DNA of 64,000 nucleotides from contig NZ_JACADR010000001.1 of the NCBI RefSeq assembly GCF_016106005.1, positions 49,036-113,035 of the forward strand, in the 5' to 3' direction. The notes beneath the pieces were generated by a model, which made no database searches, was not told the origin of the DNA, and saw only the letters and a program-made list of their open reading frames with translations. Of this stretch, positions 43,271-52,368 are shown one piece after another. Every line of letters begins with the position of its first letter. Position 1 is the first letter of the stretch. The position numbers were made by a program, and so were the translations under genes. Source of the stretch: Roseomonas rosulenta. GTDB taxonomy: Bacteria > Pseudomonadota > Alphaproteobacteria > Acetobacterales > Acetobacteraceae.

Positions 43271-44616
43271 GCTTTCCGGCGTATCCCTCTTTTCGGCCGA
43301 GCGCTTTCTTTGTGAGTGAACGGCTGCCAATGCACTGGCAGGAAGTACCCATCAAGCGCGCCTTCGATGTGACGTTGGGCAAGATGGTGGTCAACTTCAC
43401 CGAAGCGGATGTTCGCACGACCCGCCCGTACCTGAGGTCCGCAAACGTCCAGGATGGATATCTCGCGTTAGATGACACCAAGGAGATGTGGTTCTCAGAC
43501 GAGGAGGCCGCATCGCTTGATCTTCGCGCGGGTGATCTTGTCATTTGCGAGGGTGGCGACGTTGGTCGCTGCGCATTCCTCAACGTGGGTTTGCCTGGCT
43601 TCGGCTTTCAGAATTCCGTCAACCGCGCACGCGCTAAAGGCAAGAACTCGGCGCACTTCCTAGGCTTCTGGCTAAGGAAGCTGAAGAGCGACGGGTACAT
43701 CGACATTCTATGTAACCGTTCCACGATTGCGCACTTCACGGCGGAGAAGGTTGCCGCCACGCCAATGTTTCTCCCGCCACCAGCCGAACAGTCCGCCATC
43801 GCGGTCTTCCTCGACCGCGAGTGCGGCAAGATTGACGCCCTGGTCGCCGAGCAGGAACGGCTAATCACGCTGCTAAAGGAGAAGCGGCAGGCCGTCACTT
43901 CGCACGCCATCACCAAGGGCCTCGACCCCAGCGCGCTGATGAAGGACTCAGGCGTGGAGTGGTTGGGGCAGGTGCCGGCGCATTGGCGGGTAGGACGCAT
44001 CGGCCATTACGCCGTCGTTGAGAACGGTTCGACGCCCAGTCGCTACAACGCGTCGTTCTGGTCGTCGGATGCTACTGTCCCTTGGGTCAGTTCCGGAGAG
44101 GTAAATCAAGGGCTCGTCACAGAGCCCTCGGAGTTCATCACGTCAGATGCAATGGCGGCCGCCGGTTTGCATCTCATTCCAGCGGGCTCGGTGCTCGTTG
44201 GCCTGGTGGGCCAAGGACGCACCCGTGGCATGGCGGCTCTCTTGATGATCGATGCGGCAATTAACCAGAACGTGGCAGCCGTGATTCCTCGTGCTGAACT
44301 CGATGGTTCGTTTGCATATCTGGCTCTTGGGGCGGCCTACGAATTTCTGCGGGACTATGGCCGTGGCGGGAACCAAGCAGCATTAAACTGCGAAATTCTG
44401 TCGTCGTTCCGCATCCCAATACCTCCCCTGGATGAGCAAGCGCGGATTGTTCAGATCATCAGGGAGAAGACAGCGCAGCAGAGTGCGCTCATCGCCGAAG
44501 CGGAGAAGGCCATCGTCTTCCTTAAGGAACGCCGCGCCGCGCTGATCTCTGCCGCCGTCACTGGCAAGATCGACGTGCGCGGCTGCGTCGCGGCGGAGGA
44601 GGCCAAGGCCGCATGA
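43267..44616 (+). CDS. hsdS: Type I restriction specificity subunit (HsdS)
   Basis: A 449-residue HsdS with two target-recognition domains. Each ends in a conserved helix after LPPPAEQSAIAVFL and IPPLDEQARIVQII. I chose the GTG at 43267, which overlaps the DarG stop (GTGA) and gives the family's usual YPSFRPS opening before LPMHWQEVPIKRAF; an ATG at 43330 is a shorter alternative. It determines the bipartite DNA sequence methylated and cut. Confidence 0.93.
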   Translation: MSFPAYPSFRPSAFFVSERLPMHWQEVPIKRAFDVTLGKMVVNFTEADVRTTRPYLRSANVQDGYLALDDTKEMWFSDEEAASLDLRAGDLVICEGGDVGRCAFLNVGLPGFGFQNSVNRARAKGKNSAHFLGFWLRKLKSDGYIDILCNRSTIAHFTAEKVAATPMFLPPPAEQSAIAVFLDRECGKIDALVAEQERLITLLKEKRQAVTSHAITKGLDPSALMKDSGVEWLGQVPAHWRVGRIGHYAVVENGSTPSRYNASFWSSDATVPWVSSGEVNQGLVTEPSEFITSDAMAAAGLHLIPAGSVLVGLVGQGRTRGMAALLMIDAAINQNVAAVIPRAELDGSFAYLALGAAYEFLRDYGRGGNQAALNCEILSSFRIPIPPLDEQARIVQIIREKTAQQSALIAEAEKAIVFLKERRAALISAAVTGKIDVRGCVAAEEAKAA

Positions 44617-45551
44617 TGCCCCCTATCGGCCGTTCCCTCGAACTCTACTACATCGACGGCCGACCGGACGGCATGCTAACGGCCGAGCTGTTCAACTGGA
44701 CTGGCCATGTCCTGATGGCCCCACGCACGCAGATCGCTGCTGCGCTACGTCGCCCTGAGGCGAGCTATGCCGGCATCTACCTGCTAATCGGCGAACTGGA
44801 TGGCGAGCCTAGGGCCTATGTCGGGGAGGGCGAGGACATCAGCGCCCGCATCAGGGCGCACGACACTGCGAAGGATTGGTGGACCACCGCGGTGCTGATC
44901 ACCACGGCAGGCAACAAGCTCAACAAGGCCCATGTCCGTTACCTGGAAGCGCGCCTGATCGCGGAGGCGCGCGCCATCGGCCGCGTTCCCCTCGACAATA
45001 GCACCAGCCCTCCGCGCCCCTCGCTGAGCGAGGCGGAAACGGCGAAGATGGAAGCGTTCCTGGAGAACCTCCTCATCGTCCTGCCCGCCGTGAGAGTGGA
45101 CATGTTCATTCGGCGCACGCGGCCGGCCGTCGCGCTGTCTGGTCCGGTTAGTGGGCTCACCGCTCCGACACCCGTGCCCACATCGGCCCCATCGGCCCGC
45201 TTCGTTCTCGAATCTCGACGACATGGCATCAAAGCCACAGCGACGCTGACCGATGGCGAGTTCATCGTTGAGGCCAACTCTCGGGCCCGGCTGCGATGGG
45301 AGGGGCAGGCGAATCACAATTACGCACCGCTCCATGATGAACTGAGCCGGGCGGGAATCCTCGCCGCTGAGGGGGAGCACTGCCGGTTCACCGAGAACTA
45401 TGCCTTTCGCAGCCCGAGCGCTGCTGCCGCGGTGGTCCTCGGACGCCAAGCAAACGGCCCGAATGAATGGCGAGACGAGGCAAGCGGCATGACCTACAGG
45501 GAATGGGAGGCCCACCAGTTAAGCACTGCTTCGACCATCGCGGGGTCCTGA
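44613..45551 (+). CDS. GIY-YIG nuclease with DUF4357 domain
   Basis: A 312-residue protein. The N-terminal GIY-YIG-like fold has AGIYLLIGELDGEPRAYVGEGEDISARIRAH, and HVRYLEARLIAEA carries a Glu. The C-terminal DUF4357 segment is LDESRRHG-like: FVLESRRHGIKATATLTDGEFIVEANS. Such proteins are common between hsdS and hsdR in type I loci and are of unproven function. It is coupled to hsdS by an ATGA overlap. Confidence 0.9.
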   Translation: MMPPIGRSLELYYIDGRPDGMLTAELFNWTGHVLMAPRTQIAAALRRPEASYAGIYLLIGELDGEPRAYVGEGEDISARIRAHDTAKDWWTTAVLITTAGNKLNKAHVRYLEARLIAEARAIGRVPLDNSTSPPRPSLSEAETAKMEAFLENLLIVLPAVRVDMFIRRTRPAVALSGPVSGLTAPTPVPTSAPSARFVLESRRHGIKATATLTDGEFIVEANSRARLRWEGQANHNYAPLHDELSRAGILAAEGEHCRFTENYAFRSPSAAAAVVLGRQANGPNEWRDEASGMTYREWEAHQLSTASTIAGS

Positions 45552-45553
45552 CG

Positions 45554-46651
45554 ATGCCGATCTACGAAGCACGCCCCGAGGGCCTCCAGCCCCTCACCGC
45601 CACGAGCTTCGAGGCCGAAGGCTGGCGCGAGCGCGGCGACATCCAGCGCCTGCTGAAGGACCGCATCGCCAGTCTCGAGGACGGGCTGATGGTGCTGACC
45701 GACGAATTCAGCGGCTGGGCCGACAGCACGCGGCGCATCGACCTCCTCTGCCTCGACGACGAGGCGAACCTCGTGGTCGTCGAACTCAAGCGCAACGAGG
45801 ATGGCGGCCATATGGAGCTGCAGGCGCTGCGCTACGCCGCCATGGTCTCCGCCATGACCTTCGACCTGGCGGTGGACACGCTGGCCCGCTACCGCAACCG
45901 CGCCGATCCCGATACCGACGAGGCGCGCGCGGACATTCTAGCATTCCTCGGCTGGTCCGAGCCGGACGAGGACAGCTTCGCCATCGAGACCCGCATCATC
46001 CTTGCCGCCGCCGACTTCGGGAAAGAACTCACCACTTCCGTCCTGTGGCTGCGCGACCGCGGCATCGACATCCGCTGCGTCCGGCTGAAGCCCTACCGCA
46101 TGGAGGATGGGCGGCTGCTGCTCGATATCCAGCAGCTCATTCCCCTGCCGGAGGCCGAGGACTTCCAGACCAAGCTGGGCGAGAAGCGCCTTGCCGAGCG
46201 CAGGGGCCGTGCCGAGCGCCATGATCTGATGTTGCGCTTCTGGCAGTCGCTGCTGGCACGCCCCGCCGCGCAGGCGAGGCCGGATCTTCATGGGAGCCGC
46301 ACGGCCAAGGATGCCGGCTATCTCCCCGGCCGGATCGGCCGCGCAGGCATAACGGTCAACTATGTTGCAGGCGAGACGACTGCCCGTGTCGAGTTCCTGT
46401 TCCAAAGGCGGGACGGCAAGGAATTGCTGCACCGGCTCATGCAGGAACGGGCCGCGATCGAGGAGGCTTTCGGCGGCCCGTTGGACTGGCGCGAGCGAGA
46501 GGAGGCGCGGCAATGTCGCGTCGCGTTCGAGGTCGCGGGCGGCTACCGCTCGCCCGAGGAGGAATGGCCGAACATCCAGGATAAGCTGATCGACGCGATG
46601 GCACGGCTCGACGCAGCGCTCCGGCAACGCGTCCTCCAACTTCTGCCGTGA
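45554..46651 (+). CDS. DUF4268 protein with PD-(D/E)XK-type nuclease core
   Basis: A 365-residue protein from the ATG at 45554. The N-terminal part has ADSTRRIDLLCLDDEANLVVVELKRNEDGGHMELQALRYAAMVS, a D-x(n)-ELK nuclease motif as in NucS/McrBC-adjacent proteins. The C-terminal part (YVAGETTARVEFLFQRRDGKELLHRLMQERAAIE) matches DUF4268. Such genes accompany type I restriction systems. It lies 2 bases after the GIY-YIG gene and overlaps hsdR. Confidence 0.88.
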   Translation: MPIYEARPEGLQPLTATSFEAEGWRERGDIQRLLKDRIASLEDGLMVLTDEFSGWADSTRRIDLLCLDDEANLVVVELKRNEDGGHMELQALRYAAMVSAMTFDLAVDTLARYRNRADPDTDEARADILAFLGWSEPDEDSFAIETRIILAAADFGKELTTSVLWLRDRGIDIRCVRLKPYRMEDGRLLLDIQQLIPLPEAEDFQTKLGEKRLAERRGRAERHDLMLRFWQSLLARPAAQARPDLHGSRTAKDAGYLPGRIGRAGITVNYVAGETTARVEFLFQRRDGKELLHRLMQERAAIEEAFGGPLDWREREEARQCRVAFEVAGGYRSPEEEWPNIQDKLIDAMARLDAALRQRVLQLLP

Positions 46652-49600
46652 CCGCCATCCACAAGGAGATCGCCTTCGAGGACGGCATCTGCGGCCACCT
46701 CGCTGCGCATGGCTGGCTCTACGAGGCGGACGCGGCCGCCCGCCACGACCGGGCGCGCGCCTTGTTCCCTGAGGATCTCGTTGCCTGGGTTCAGACCACG
46801 CAGCCGGAAGCGTGGGTGGCGCTGGAAAGGGCCCACGGCGGCGCCGCCACCGCCGCGCTGGCCGACCGGCTGCGCTCTGCGCTCGACCGGCAAGGTACGC
46901 TCGATGTGCTGCGCCAGGGTCTCGACATGGTTGGGCTGCGCCGGCCGATCAGCTTGTGTCAGTTCCGTCCGGCGCTGGCGATGAACGAGGCGCTCGCCGC
47001 GCGCTACACCGCCAACCGGCTGCGCGTGCTGCGGCAGGTCCGTTACTCGCCGCACCACGAGAACTGCCTCGACCTGGTGTTGCTCCTCAACGGGATCCCG
47101 GTCGCGACCGCGGAGCTGAAGTCGGACTACACGCAGCGGGTCGAGGACGCGGTGGACCAGTACCGCCATGACCGCCCGCCGAGGGTACCGGGCAAGAATC
47201 TCCCGGAACCGATCCTGGCCTTCCCAGGCGGCGCGCTGGTGCATTTCGCGGTCAGCAACAGCGAGGTGCGGATGTGCACGCGCCTCGAGGGGCCCGACAG
47301 CCGCTTCCTGCCGTTCAATAAGGGCCATGACCTCGGCGCCGGCAACCCGCCGAACCCGAACGGCACGCCGACTGCCTATCTGTGGGAGGCGGTGTGGCAG
47401 CGCGACTCCTGGCTGGAGATACTCGGCCGCTACCTGGTGCCGATGAAGGATGAGAAGAAGCGCCTGGCCGGGTGGATTTTCCCGCGCTTCCATCAGCTCG
47501 ATGCCACGCGGAAGCTGGTGGCGGAGGTGCTGCGGGAGGGGCCAGGCGGGCGCTACCTGATCCAGCACTCGGCCGGGTCGGGAAAGACCAACTCGATCGC
47601 CTGGACAGCGCATTTCCTGGCCGACCTGCACGACGCGGAAGGCCGGAAGCTGTTCGACACCGTCCTGGTCGTCTCCGATCGCACGGTGCTGGACAAGCAG
47701 CTACGCGAAGCCGTGGAGGGCTTCGAGCGCACGCAAGGCGTGGTGGCCACCATCACTGGCGACGGGGCGAGCAAGAGCGCGGAGCTGGCGCAGGCTCTGG
47801 CGGCGGGCAAGAAGATCGTCGTCTGCACCATCCAGACCTTCCCCTTCGCGCTTACCGAGGTGCGTCGACTCGCGGCGACGCAGGACAAGCGCTTCGCGGT
47901 CATCGCGGATGAGGCGCATTCCTCACAGACCGGCCAGGCCGCGGCGAAGCTCAAGGCAACGCTGACGGCGGAGGAGATCGCCGCGCTGGACGATGGCGGG
48001 GAGTTCGACGTCGAGGACGTGCTCGCGGCGGAGATGAAGAGCCGGGCGGCGCAGGATGCCGGCATAAGCTACGTCGCCTTCACCGCAACGCCGAAGGCGA
48101 AGACGCTGGAGCTGTTCGGCCGGCGGCCTGATCCGTCGCGCCCAGCGAGCAAGGACAACAAGCCCGCGGCCTTCCACGTCTACTCGATGCGCCAGGCGAT
48201 CGAGGAAGGCTTCATCCTCGACGTTCTGCGCAACTACACCGCCTACCAGATGGCCTTCCGCCTCACGCATGCCGGCCAGCAGATGGACGAGATGGAGGTG
48301 GACGCCAACGAGGCGAAGAGGGGCATCATGGGCTGGGTGCGGCTGCACCCGCACAACATCGCCGCGCGCGTGCAGATCGTGGTCGAGCACTTCCGGCAGA
48401 ACGTTGCCCACCTGCTCGGCGGCAAGGCGAAGGCGATGGTGGTGACGGCGAGCCGCAAGGAGGCGGTGCGCTGGATGAAGGCGATGGAGGCTTACATCCG
48501 GCAGCGCCGCTACCCGATCGGTGTGCTGGTAGCGTTCTCGGGCGAGGTGAACGATCCGGAGACGGGCCCCGATCCGTTCACCGAGGCCAACATGAATCCG
48601 GGTCTGCGCGGGCGGGACATCCGCGAGGCCTTCGCTACGGCGGAGTTCAGCCTGCTGCTGGTGGCCAACAAGTTCCAGACCGGCTTCGACCAACCCCTAC
48701 TCAGCGCGATGTACGTAGATCGGCGCCTCGGCGGCATCCAGGCCGTACAGACGCTGTCGCGCCTGAACCGTGCGCACCCGGGGAAGGACACCACCTACAT
48801 CGTCGACTTCGTGAACGAGCCGGCGGAGATCCTCGCGGCCTTCAAGCAGTACCACACCACCGCCGAGCTGGCGGATGTGAGCGACCCCAACGTGGTGCTG
48901 GACTTGCGCGGCAAGCTGGACGCGATGGGCCTCTACGACCGATTCGAGGTCGAGCGCGTGGCGAAGGTCGCGGTGAACCCGAAGGCGACGCAGGGGGATC
49001 TGGATGCCGCCATTGGCCCGGTCAGCAGCCGGCTGTTGACGCGGTACCGCCAGGCCCAGCAGGCCTACAAGGCAGGGGCGGATGGCACCAAGGCACGCGC
49101 CGCTGCGAAGGACGAGATGGACGTCCTGCTGCTCTTCAAGCGCGACCTCGGCAGCTATGTCCGGGTGTACGAATTCCTCGGTCAGATGTTCGACTACGGC
49201 AACACCGAGTTCGAGAAGCTCTACCTGTTCGGCAAGCTCCTGTTGCCGCTGCTCGACTACGGCCGTCAGCGCGAGGGGGTGGACCTCTCGGCGCTTCGGC
49301 TGACCCATCACAAGATGCGTGACCTTGGGCAGCAAAGGCTGAACCTCGGTGGCGGTGATCCCGCCGATGGTCTGAAGCCGCCGACGGACGTCGGATCGGG
49401 CCAGGTCCAGGATCGGCAAAAGCAGCGCCTGGCGGAGATCATCCGCGCGCTGAACGACCTGTTCGAGGGTGAATTGACGGACGGCGACCGCGTCGCCTTC
49501 GCGGAAAGCGTCCGGTCCAAGCTCATGGAAAGCTCAACGCTGCGCGCCCAGGCGTCGGCGAACACGCGGGAGCAGTTCGGCAACTCGCCGAACCTGCGCG

Positions 49601-49776
49601 AGGAACTGCTCAACGCCATCATCGCGACCATGGAAGCGCACGGCAGCATGAGCCGGCAGGCCCTGAATTCGGAGGCGACGCAGGCGGGGTTGCTCGCGGT
49701 GCTGCTTGGTCCAGGAGCGTTGTGGGAAGGGCTTCGGACGGGCGAGGAGCCGGGTGCTGGCCCGGCGGCAGGATAG
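46648..49776 (+). CDS. hsdR: Type I restriction endonuclease subunit (HsdR)
   Basis: A 1042-residue motor-nuclease. The N-terminal PD-(D/E)XK region has CLDLVLLLNGIPVATAELKSDY. The SF2 translocase has Walker A HSAGSGKTNSIAW (about residue 309) and DEAH in VIADEAHSSQTGQ (about residue 420). Helicase motifs III-VI follow, e.g. VANKFQTGFDQPLL. It starts at GTG in a GTGA overlap with the DUF4268 gene. It completes the operon and the restriction complex. Confidence 0.96.
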   Translation: MTAIHKEIAFEDGICGHLAAHGWLYEADAAARHDRARALFPEDLVAWVQTTQPEAWVALERAHGGAATAALADRLRSALDRQGTLDVLRQGLDMVGLRRPISLCQFRPALAMNEALAARYTANRLRVLRQVRYSPHHENCLDLVLLLNGIPVATAELKSDYTQRVEDAVDQYRHDRPPRVPGKNLPEPILAFPGGALVHFAVSNSEVRMCTRLEGPDSRFLPFNKGHDLGAGNPPNPNGTPTAYLWEAVWQRDSWLEILGRYLVPMKDEKKRLAGWIFPRFHQLDATRKLVAEVLREGPGGRYLIQHSAGSGKTNSIAWTAHFLADLHDAEGRKLFDTVLVVSDRTVLDKQLREAVEGFERTQGVVATITGDGASKSAELAQALAAGKKIVVCTIQTFPFALTEVRRLAATQDKRFAVIADEAHSSQTGQAAAKLKATLTAEEIAALDDGGEFDVEDVLAAEMKSRAAQDAGISYVAFTATPKAKTLELFGRRPDPSRPASKDNKPAAFHVYSMRQAIEEGFILDVLRNYTAYQMAFRLTHAGQQMDEMEVDANEAKRGIMGWVRLHPHNIAARVQIVVEHFRQNVAHLLGGKAKAMVVTASRKEAVRWMKAMEAYIRQRRYPIGVLVAFSGEVNDPETGPDPFTEANMNPGLRGRDIREAFATAEFSLLLVANKFQTGFDQPLLSAMYVDRRLGGIQAVQTLSRLNRAHPGKDTTYIVDFVNEPAEILAAFKQYHTTAELADVSDPNVVLDLRGKLDAMGLYDRFEVERVAKVAVNPKATQGDLDAAIGPVSSRLLTRYRQAQQAYKAGADGTKARAAAKDEMDVLLLFKRDLGSYVRVYEFLGQMFDYGNTEFEKLYLFGKLLLPLLDYGRQREGVDLSALRLTHHKMRDLGQQRLNLGGGDPADGLKPPTDVGSGQVQDRQKQRLAEIIRALNDLFEGELTDGDRVAFAESVRSKLMESSTLRAQASANTREQFGNSPNLREELLNAIIATMEAHGSMSRQALNSEATQAGLLAVLLGPGALWEGLRTGEEPGAGPAAG

Positions 49777-50039
49777 GTTCGGTGACAGGCGCCCTGTGGT
49801 GGGCGTCCGATTCTCCAACTCGCAGCGCGAGGCGCCCAGACAAATCATTGAAAACGCAGGCGTCTCGGCTGGCGGCATAATCGCTCAGGTCGCCAGGTCC
49901 GGAGAACCTTCGCCCGTTGGAGAGAAATCCGGTGCGAGTTCGACGACTGCGCGGCGCCAGCCGACGCGCGCCAACTGCGCAAAACCTGCGCCAGTCCGCG
50001 AGTGCCGCGAGGGGCGAGACAGCTCAGACGGTGTTGAAG

Positions 50040-50084
50040 TGGCGTCCCCGGCGAGATTCGAACTCACGGCCCCAGGATTAGGAA
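50040..50084 (-). other. 3' fragment of a tRNA-Arg(CCT) gene: attachment-site remnant
   Basis: On the minus strand, 45 bases match the anticodon loop (TTCCTAA, anticodon CCT), the anticodon 3' strand, the T-arm (GTGAG TTCGAAT CTCGC) and the acceptor end GGGGACG CCA of tRNA-Arg. The 5' strand of the anticodon stem does not pair (CCTAA instead of the CAGGA needed), so the tRNA part starts in the anticodon loop. That is where many tyrosine integrases cross over. It fits an att core left beside an integrated element; the intact tRNA gene is expected beyond the window. Confidence 0.8.
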
Positions 50085-50113
50085 TTAGGTGGACAGGGAA
50101 CGTTCAGAGCCTT

Positions 50114-50297
50114 GGGATACGATCATAAGCCCGCAAGAACCAGCGTTTTGCCGTTTAGGTATCCCTTGCTCATCTGTGGATAACCATCGTAAACCCTAGG
50201 CGTCGCGTATCCCCCCTGTATCCCCAGGCTAAGGCGCCCGCCATGGCTGACACCCCGGCCACCGTCCCCATCGCATTCACCGAGCGTCGCGTATCCC
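50114..50297. repeat. Five GTATCCC heptamers next to the tRNA-type att core (putative integrase arm sites)
   Basis: GTATCCC occurs at 50159-50165, 50207-50213, 50218-50224 and 50291-50297, with one inverted copy (GGGATAC) at 50114-50120. They lie between the tRNA fragment and the integrase start, and one is inside the gene. Repeated short motifs beside an att core are typical arm-type binding sites. The 466-base stretch 49777-50242 otherwise holds no gene. Confidence 0.65.
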
Positions 50298-51472
50298 TGC
50301 TTGTCCCCCAGGGCGGCCGGACCGAATACCGCGACGCCGAGGTGCCCGGATTGCGGATGCGCGTCGCGGGCACGGCAGAGGATCCGGTTCGCACCTGGTC
50401 CTACGCCAAGCGGATCGGCGCCAAGTTCACGCGCACCAGCATCGGCCGGTGGCCAGCTGTAAGCGTCGCGGCGGCACGCAATCGTGCTCGCGAACTGGCC
50501 GGCATGGTGGCTGGCGGGAAGAACCCCGCCGAGGAACGACGGGCCGAGCGTGCCAGCACCATCACGCTCCGTGAGGCCTTCAACGGCTACATGAAAGCGC
50601 GGGGCTCGCGCTTGAAGCCGCTGACAGTCTGCACCTACGAGTCGGACGTGAAGAGCGTCTTTTCCGGCCAGCTCGACAAGCCACTGGCGACCATCACGCT
50701 CGACGTGGCGAAGCGCATCTATGACGACCGTGCCGCCACGTCCCCCGCGCGAGCCAATGGCGGCTTCGCTGTGTTGCGCGCTGTCTGGCGCTACGTGCGC
50801 CTGAACCATCCGAACCTGCCCGAGCCGCCCACCACGGCATTCGGAGCTGCGCGGGTCTGGAAGCGCCTGCAACGGCGCGACCGGATGATCCCACGTCCGA
50901 TGTTGCCGAGATGGCTTGTCGCGGTCAGCGAGCAGCCGGGTGGGGCGCGCGACTACCTGATGCTGCTCGTGTTCACCGGCATGCGGCGCGATGAGGGCCT
51001 CACTCTGCGGTGGGAGAACGTGGACCTCGACGCGGCGACGATCCGCTTGCCGGACAACAAGGCGGGACGGCCCATCACCCTGCCGGTTGCCGCCATAGTG
51101 CGGGACATGCTCGCCCTGCGTCGCGAAGTCGTGTCGGCGAGTAGCCCCTGGGTTTTTCCGTCGGCCGACCCCAACAAGAAGCACATGCTTGCCCCGCGCA
51201 AGGCAATGGCGCGTGTTGCTAAGCAAAGTGGCGTGGAAGTCTCGCCCCACGATCTGCGTCGGACCTTTGCGAGCATTGCCGAGGTGACGGGCGGCGGCGG
51301 CTACACCCTGAAGCGGCTGCTCAACCACGCCCATGGCGGCGATGTGACAGCCGGCTATGTCGTCCTCGACCCAGAAGCCCTGCGCCCGGCGGTCGAGCGG
51401 ATTGCCGACTTTATCGTGGCGGCGCTGGCTGAGGGGAAGCCGCAGCCGCAGCCGGCACAGGAGGCCGCGTGA
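50243..51472 (+). CDS. Tyrosine integrase of the right-hand element
   Basis: A 409-residue P4-type integrase with an N-terminal DUF4102-like domain (RTSIGRWPAVSVAAARNRARELAGMVAGGKNP), a SAM-like core-binding domain and the catalytic domain. Catalytic residues are Arg248 in TGMRRDE, His336 and Arg339 in HDLRR, His362 in LNHAHGG, and Tyr372 in TAGYVV. It starts 159 bases after the tRNA-Arg fragment, the usual adjacency for tRNA-targeting integrases. It belongs to a different element from the serine recombinase at 37.9 kb. Confidence 0.95.
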   Translation: MADTPATVPIAFTERRVSLLVPQGGRTEYRDAEVPGLRMRVAGTAEDPVRTWSYAKRIGAKFTRTSIGRWPAVSVAAARNRARELAGMVAGGKNPAEERRAERASTITLREAFNGYMKARGSRLKPLTVCTYESDVKSVFSGQLDKPLATITLDVAKRIYDDRAATSPARANGGFAVLRAVWRYVRLNHPNLPEPPTTAFGAARVWKRLQRRDRMIPRPMLPRWLVAVSEQPGGARDYLMLLVFTGMRRDEGLTLRWENVDLDAATIRLPDNKAGRPITLPVAAIVRDMLALRREVVSASSPWVFPSADPNKKHMLAPRKAMARVAKQSGVEVSPHDLRRTFASIAEVTGGGGYTLKRLLNHAHGGDVTAGYVVLDPEALRPAVERIADFIVAALAEGKPQPQPAQEAA

Positions 51473-51858
51473 TGTTGGAGGAGGAGGTGGAGATTCCCGA
51501 CTGGCCCGCGCCGACCCGCGTATACGAGTCCCCCCATCTTGGTTTGGTCCAGTGCTACGACTACGCGGAGATCATGCGGCGCGGGACGGGAGCCGATGCC
51601 AGCGCGAACCAGCCCAGCCGCCCGCCGACCAAGCTGGAGAAGCGCGAAGCCGCCCTGCGTGACGTGCTGCTCGCAGCCGGAGTGCTGGAGGAGGATTGGC
51701 AGCGCCTCGGCGCTCTCGGAATTTCGCGCAAGGCGCTCTGGCGTGAGCTGCGCGATTCTGCACCGGAGTTGTTCGCGGACCTGACCGAGGACGGCTTCCG
51801 AGTCCACTTCCTGCGGCGCCAGAAGCTCGTGCGCATCGACCGCCGGGCTCGGCGGTAG
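51472..51858 (+). CDS. Hypothetical protein coupled to the integrase
   Basis: A 128-residue protein (MLEEEVEIPDWPAPTRVYES...) whose ATG overlaps the integrase stop (TGATG). The C-terminal part (REAALRDVLLAAGVLEEDWQRLGALGISRKALWRELRDSAPELF) is helical and could be a DNA-binding domain. Close coupling hints at an accessory factor for integration or excision; this is not proven. Confidence 0.65.
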   Translation: MLEEEVEIPDWPAPTRVYESPHLGLVQCYDYAEIMRRGTGADASANQPSRPPTKLEKREAALRDVLLAAGVLEEDWQRLGALGISRKALWRELRDSAPELFADLTEDGFRVHFLRRQKLVRIDRRARR

Positions 51859-52368
51859 CGCGGAGACAGCAGCGGCAAGCCCGCGCGACCAGCGCATGCG
51901 CCTAGCCGCTCCATCGTTCCGGTCAGGCCTCAACGCCCGGGAGCGCCGTGGACGGGTCTCGGGCGGCGGCCGGTGTCGTTGGACCGGGCGGGCGTGGAAA
52001 GCCCGTCCCTGGCGCTCCCCGGCGCAGGACGGACCCGGCCGCGGGACCGGGGGTGTCGGGGGCATGGAGCCGGCGCGGTAACCGGCGTTCTCATACCCTA
52101 CCCGGACGCGCGAGCTCCCCTGGGGAGGGTGCCGAGCGCGATCAGTGCTGCGGGAGCCGTGATGCAGAACTCCGGCGCCTCACCGGCACTCGGCGGGGCG
52201 GGCAGGCATCGCTGGTCGACGGAGGTCCTGGGAGGGCACCGACGAGTGCGTCGGCACCATGCACCGGGACGCCGAGCCGGTGGCCTGGGAGGGGGACAAG
52301 GCGCGCAGCCGCGGTGGCGGGGCAGCGCCAACGGGTCGAAGAGCGCTTCACGCCACCGCCCTACAAGC
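51859..52368. other. Gene-free stretch between integrase unit and lipase
   Basis: This 510-base stretch is very GC-rich. I see no convincing ORF, repeat or promoter in it. It lies downstream of the integrase operon and of the oppositely oriented lipase gene, so it should contain their terminators, but I could not pick a clear one. Confidence 0.4.

Noticed and set aside
50040..50084. Intact tRNA gene
   Set aside because: Only the part from the anticodon loop to CCA is present; the 5' strand of the anticodon stem, the D-arm and the 5' acceptor strand are missing.
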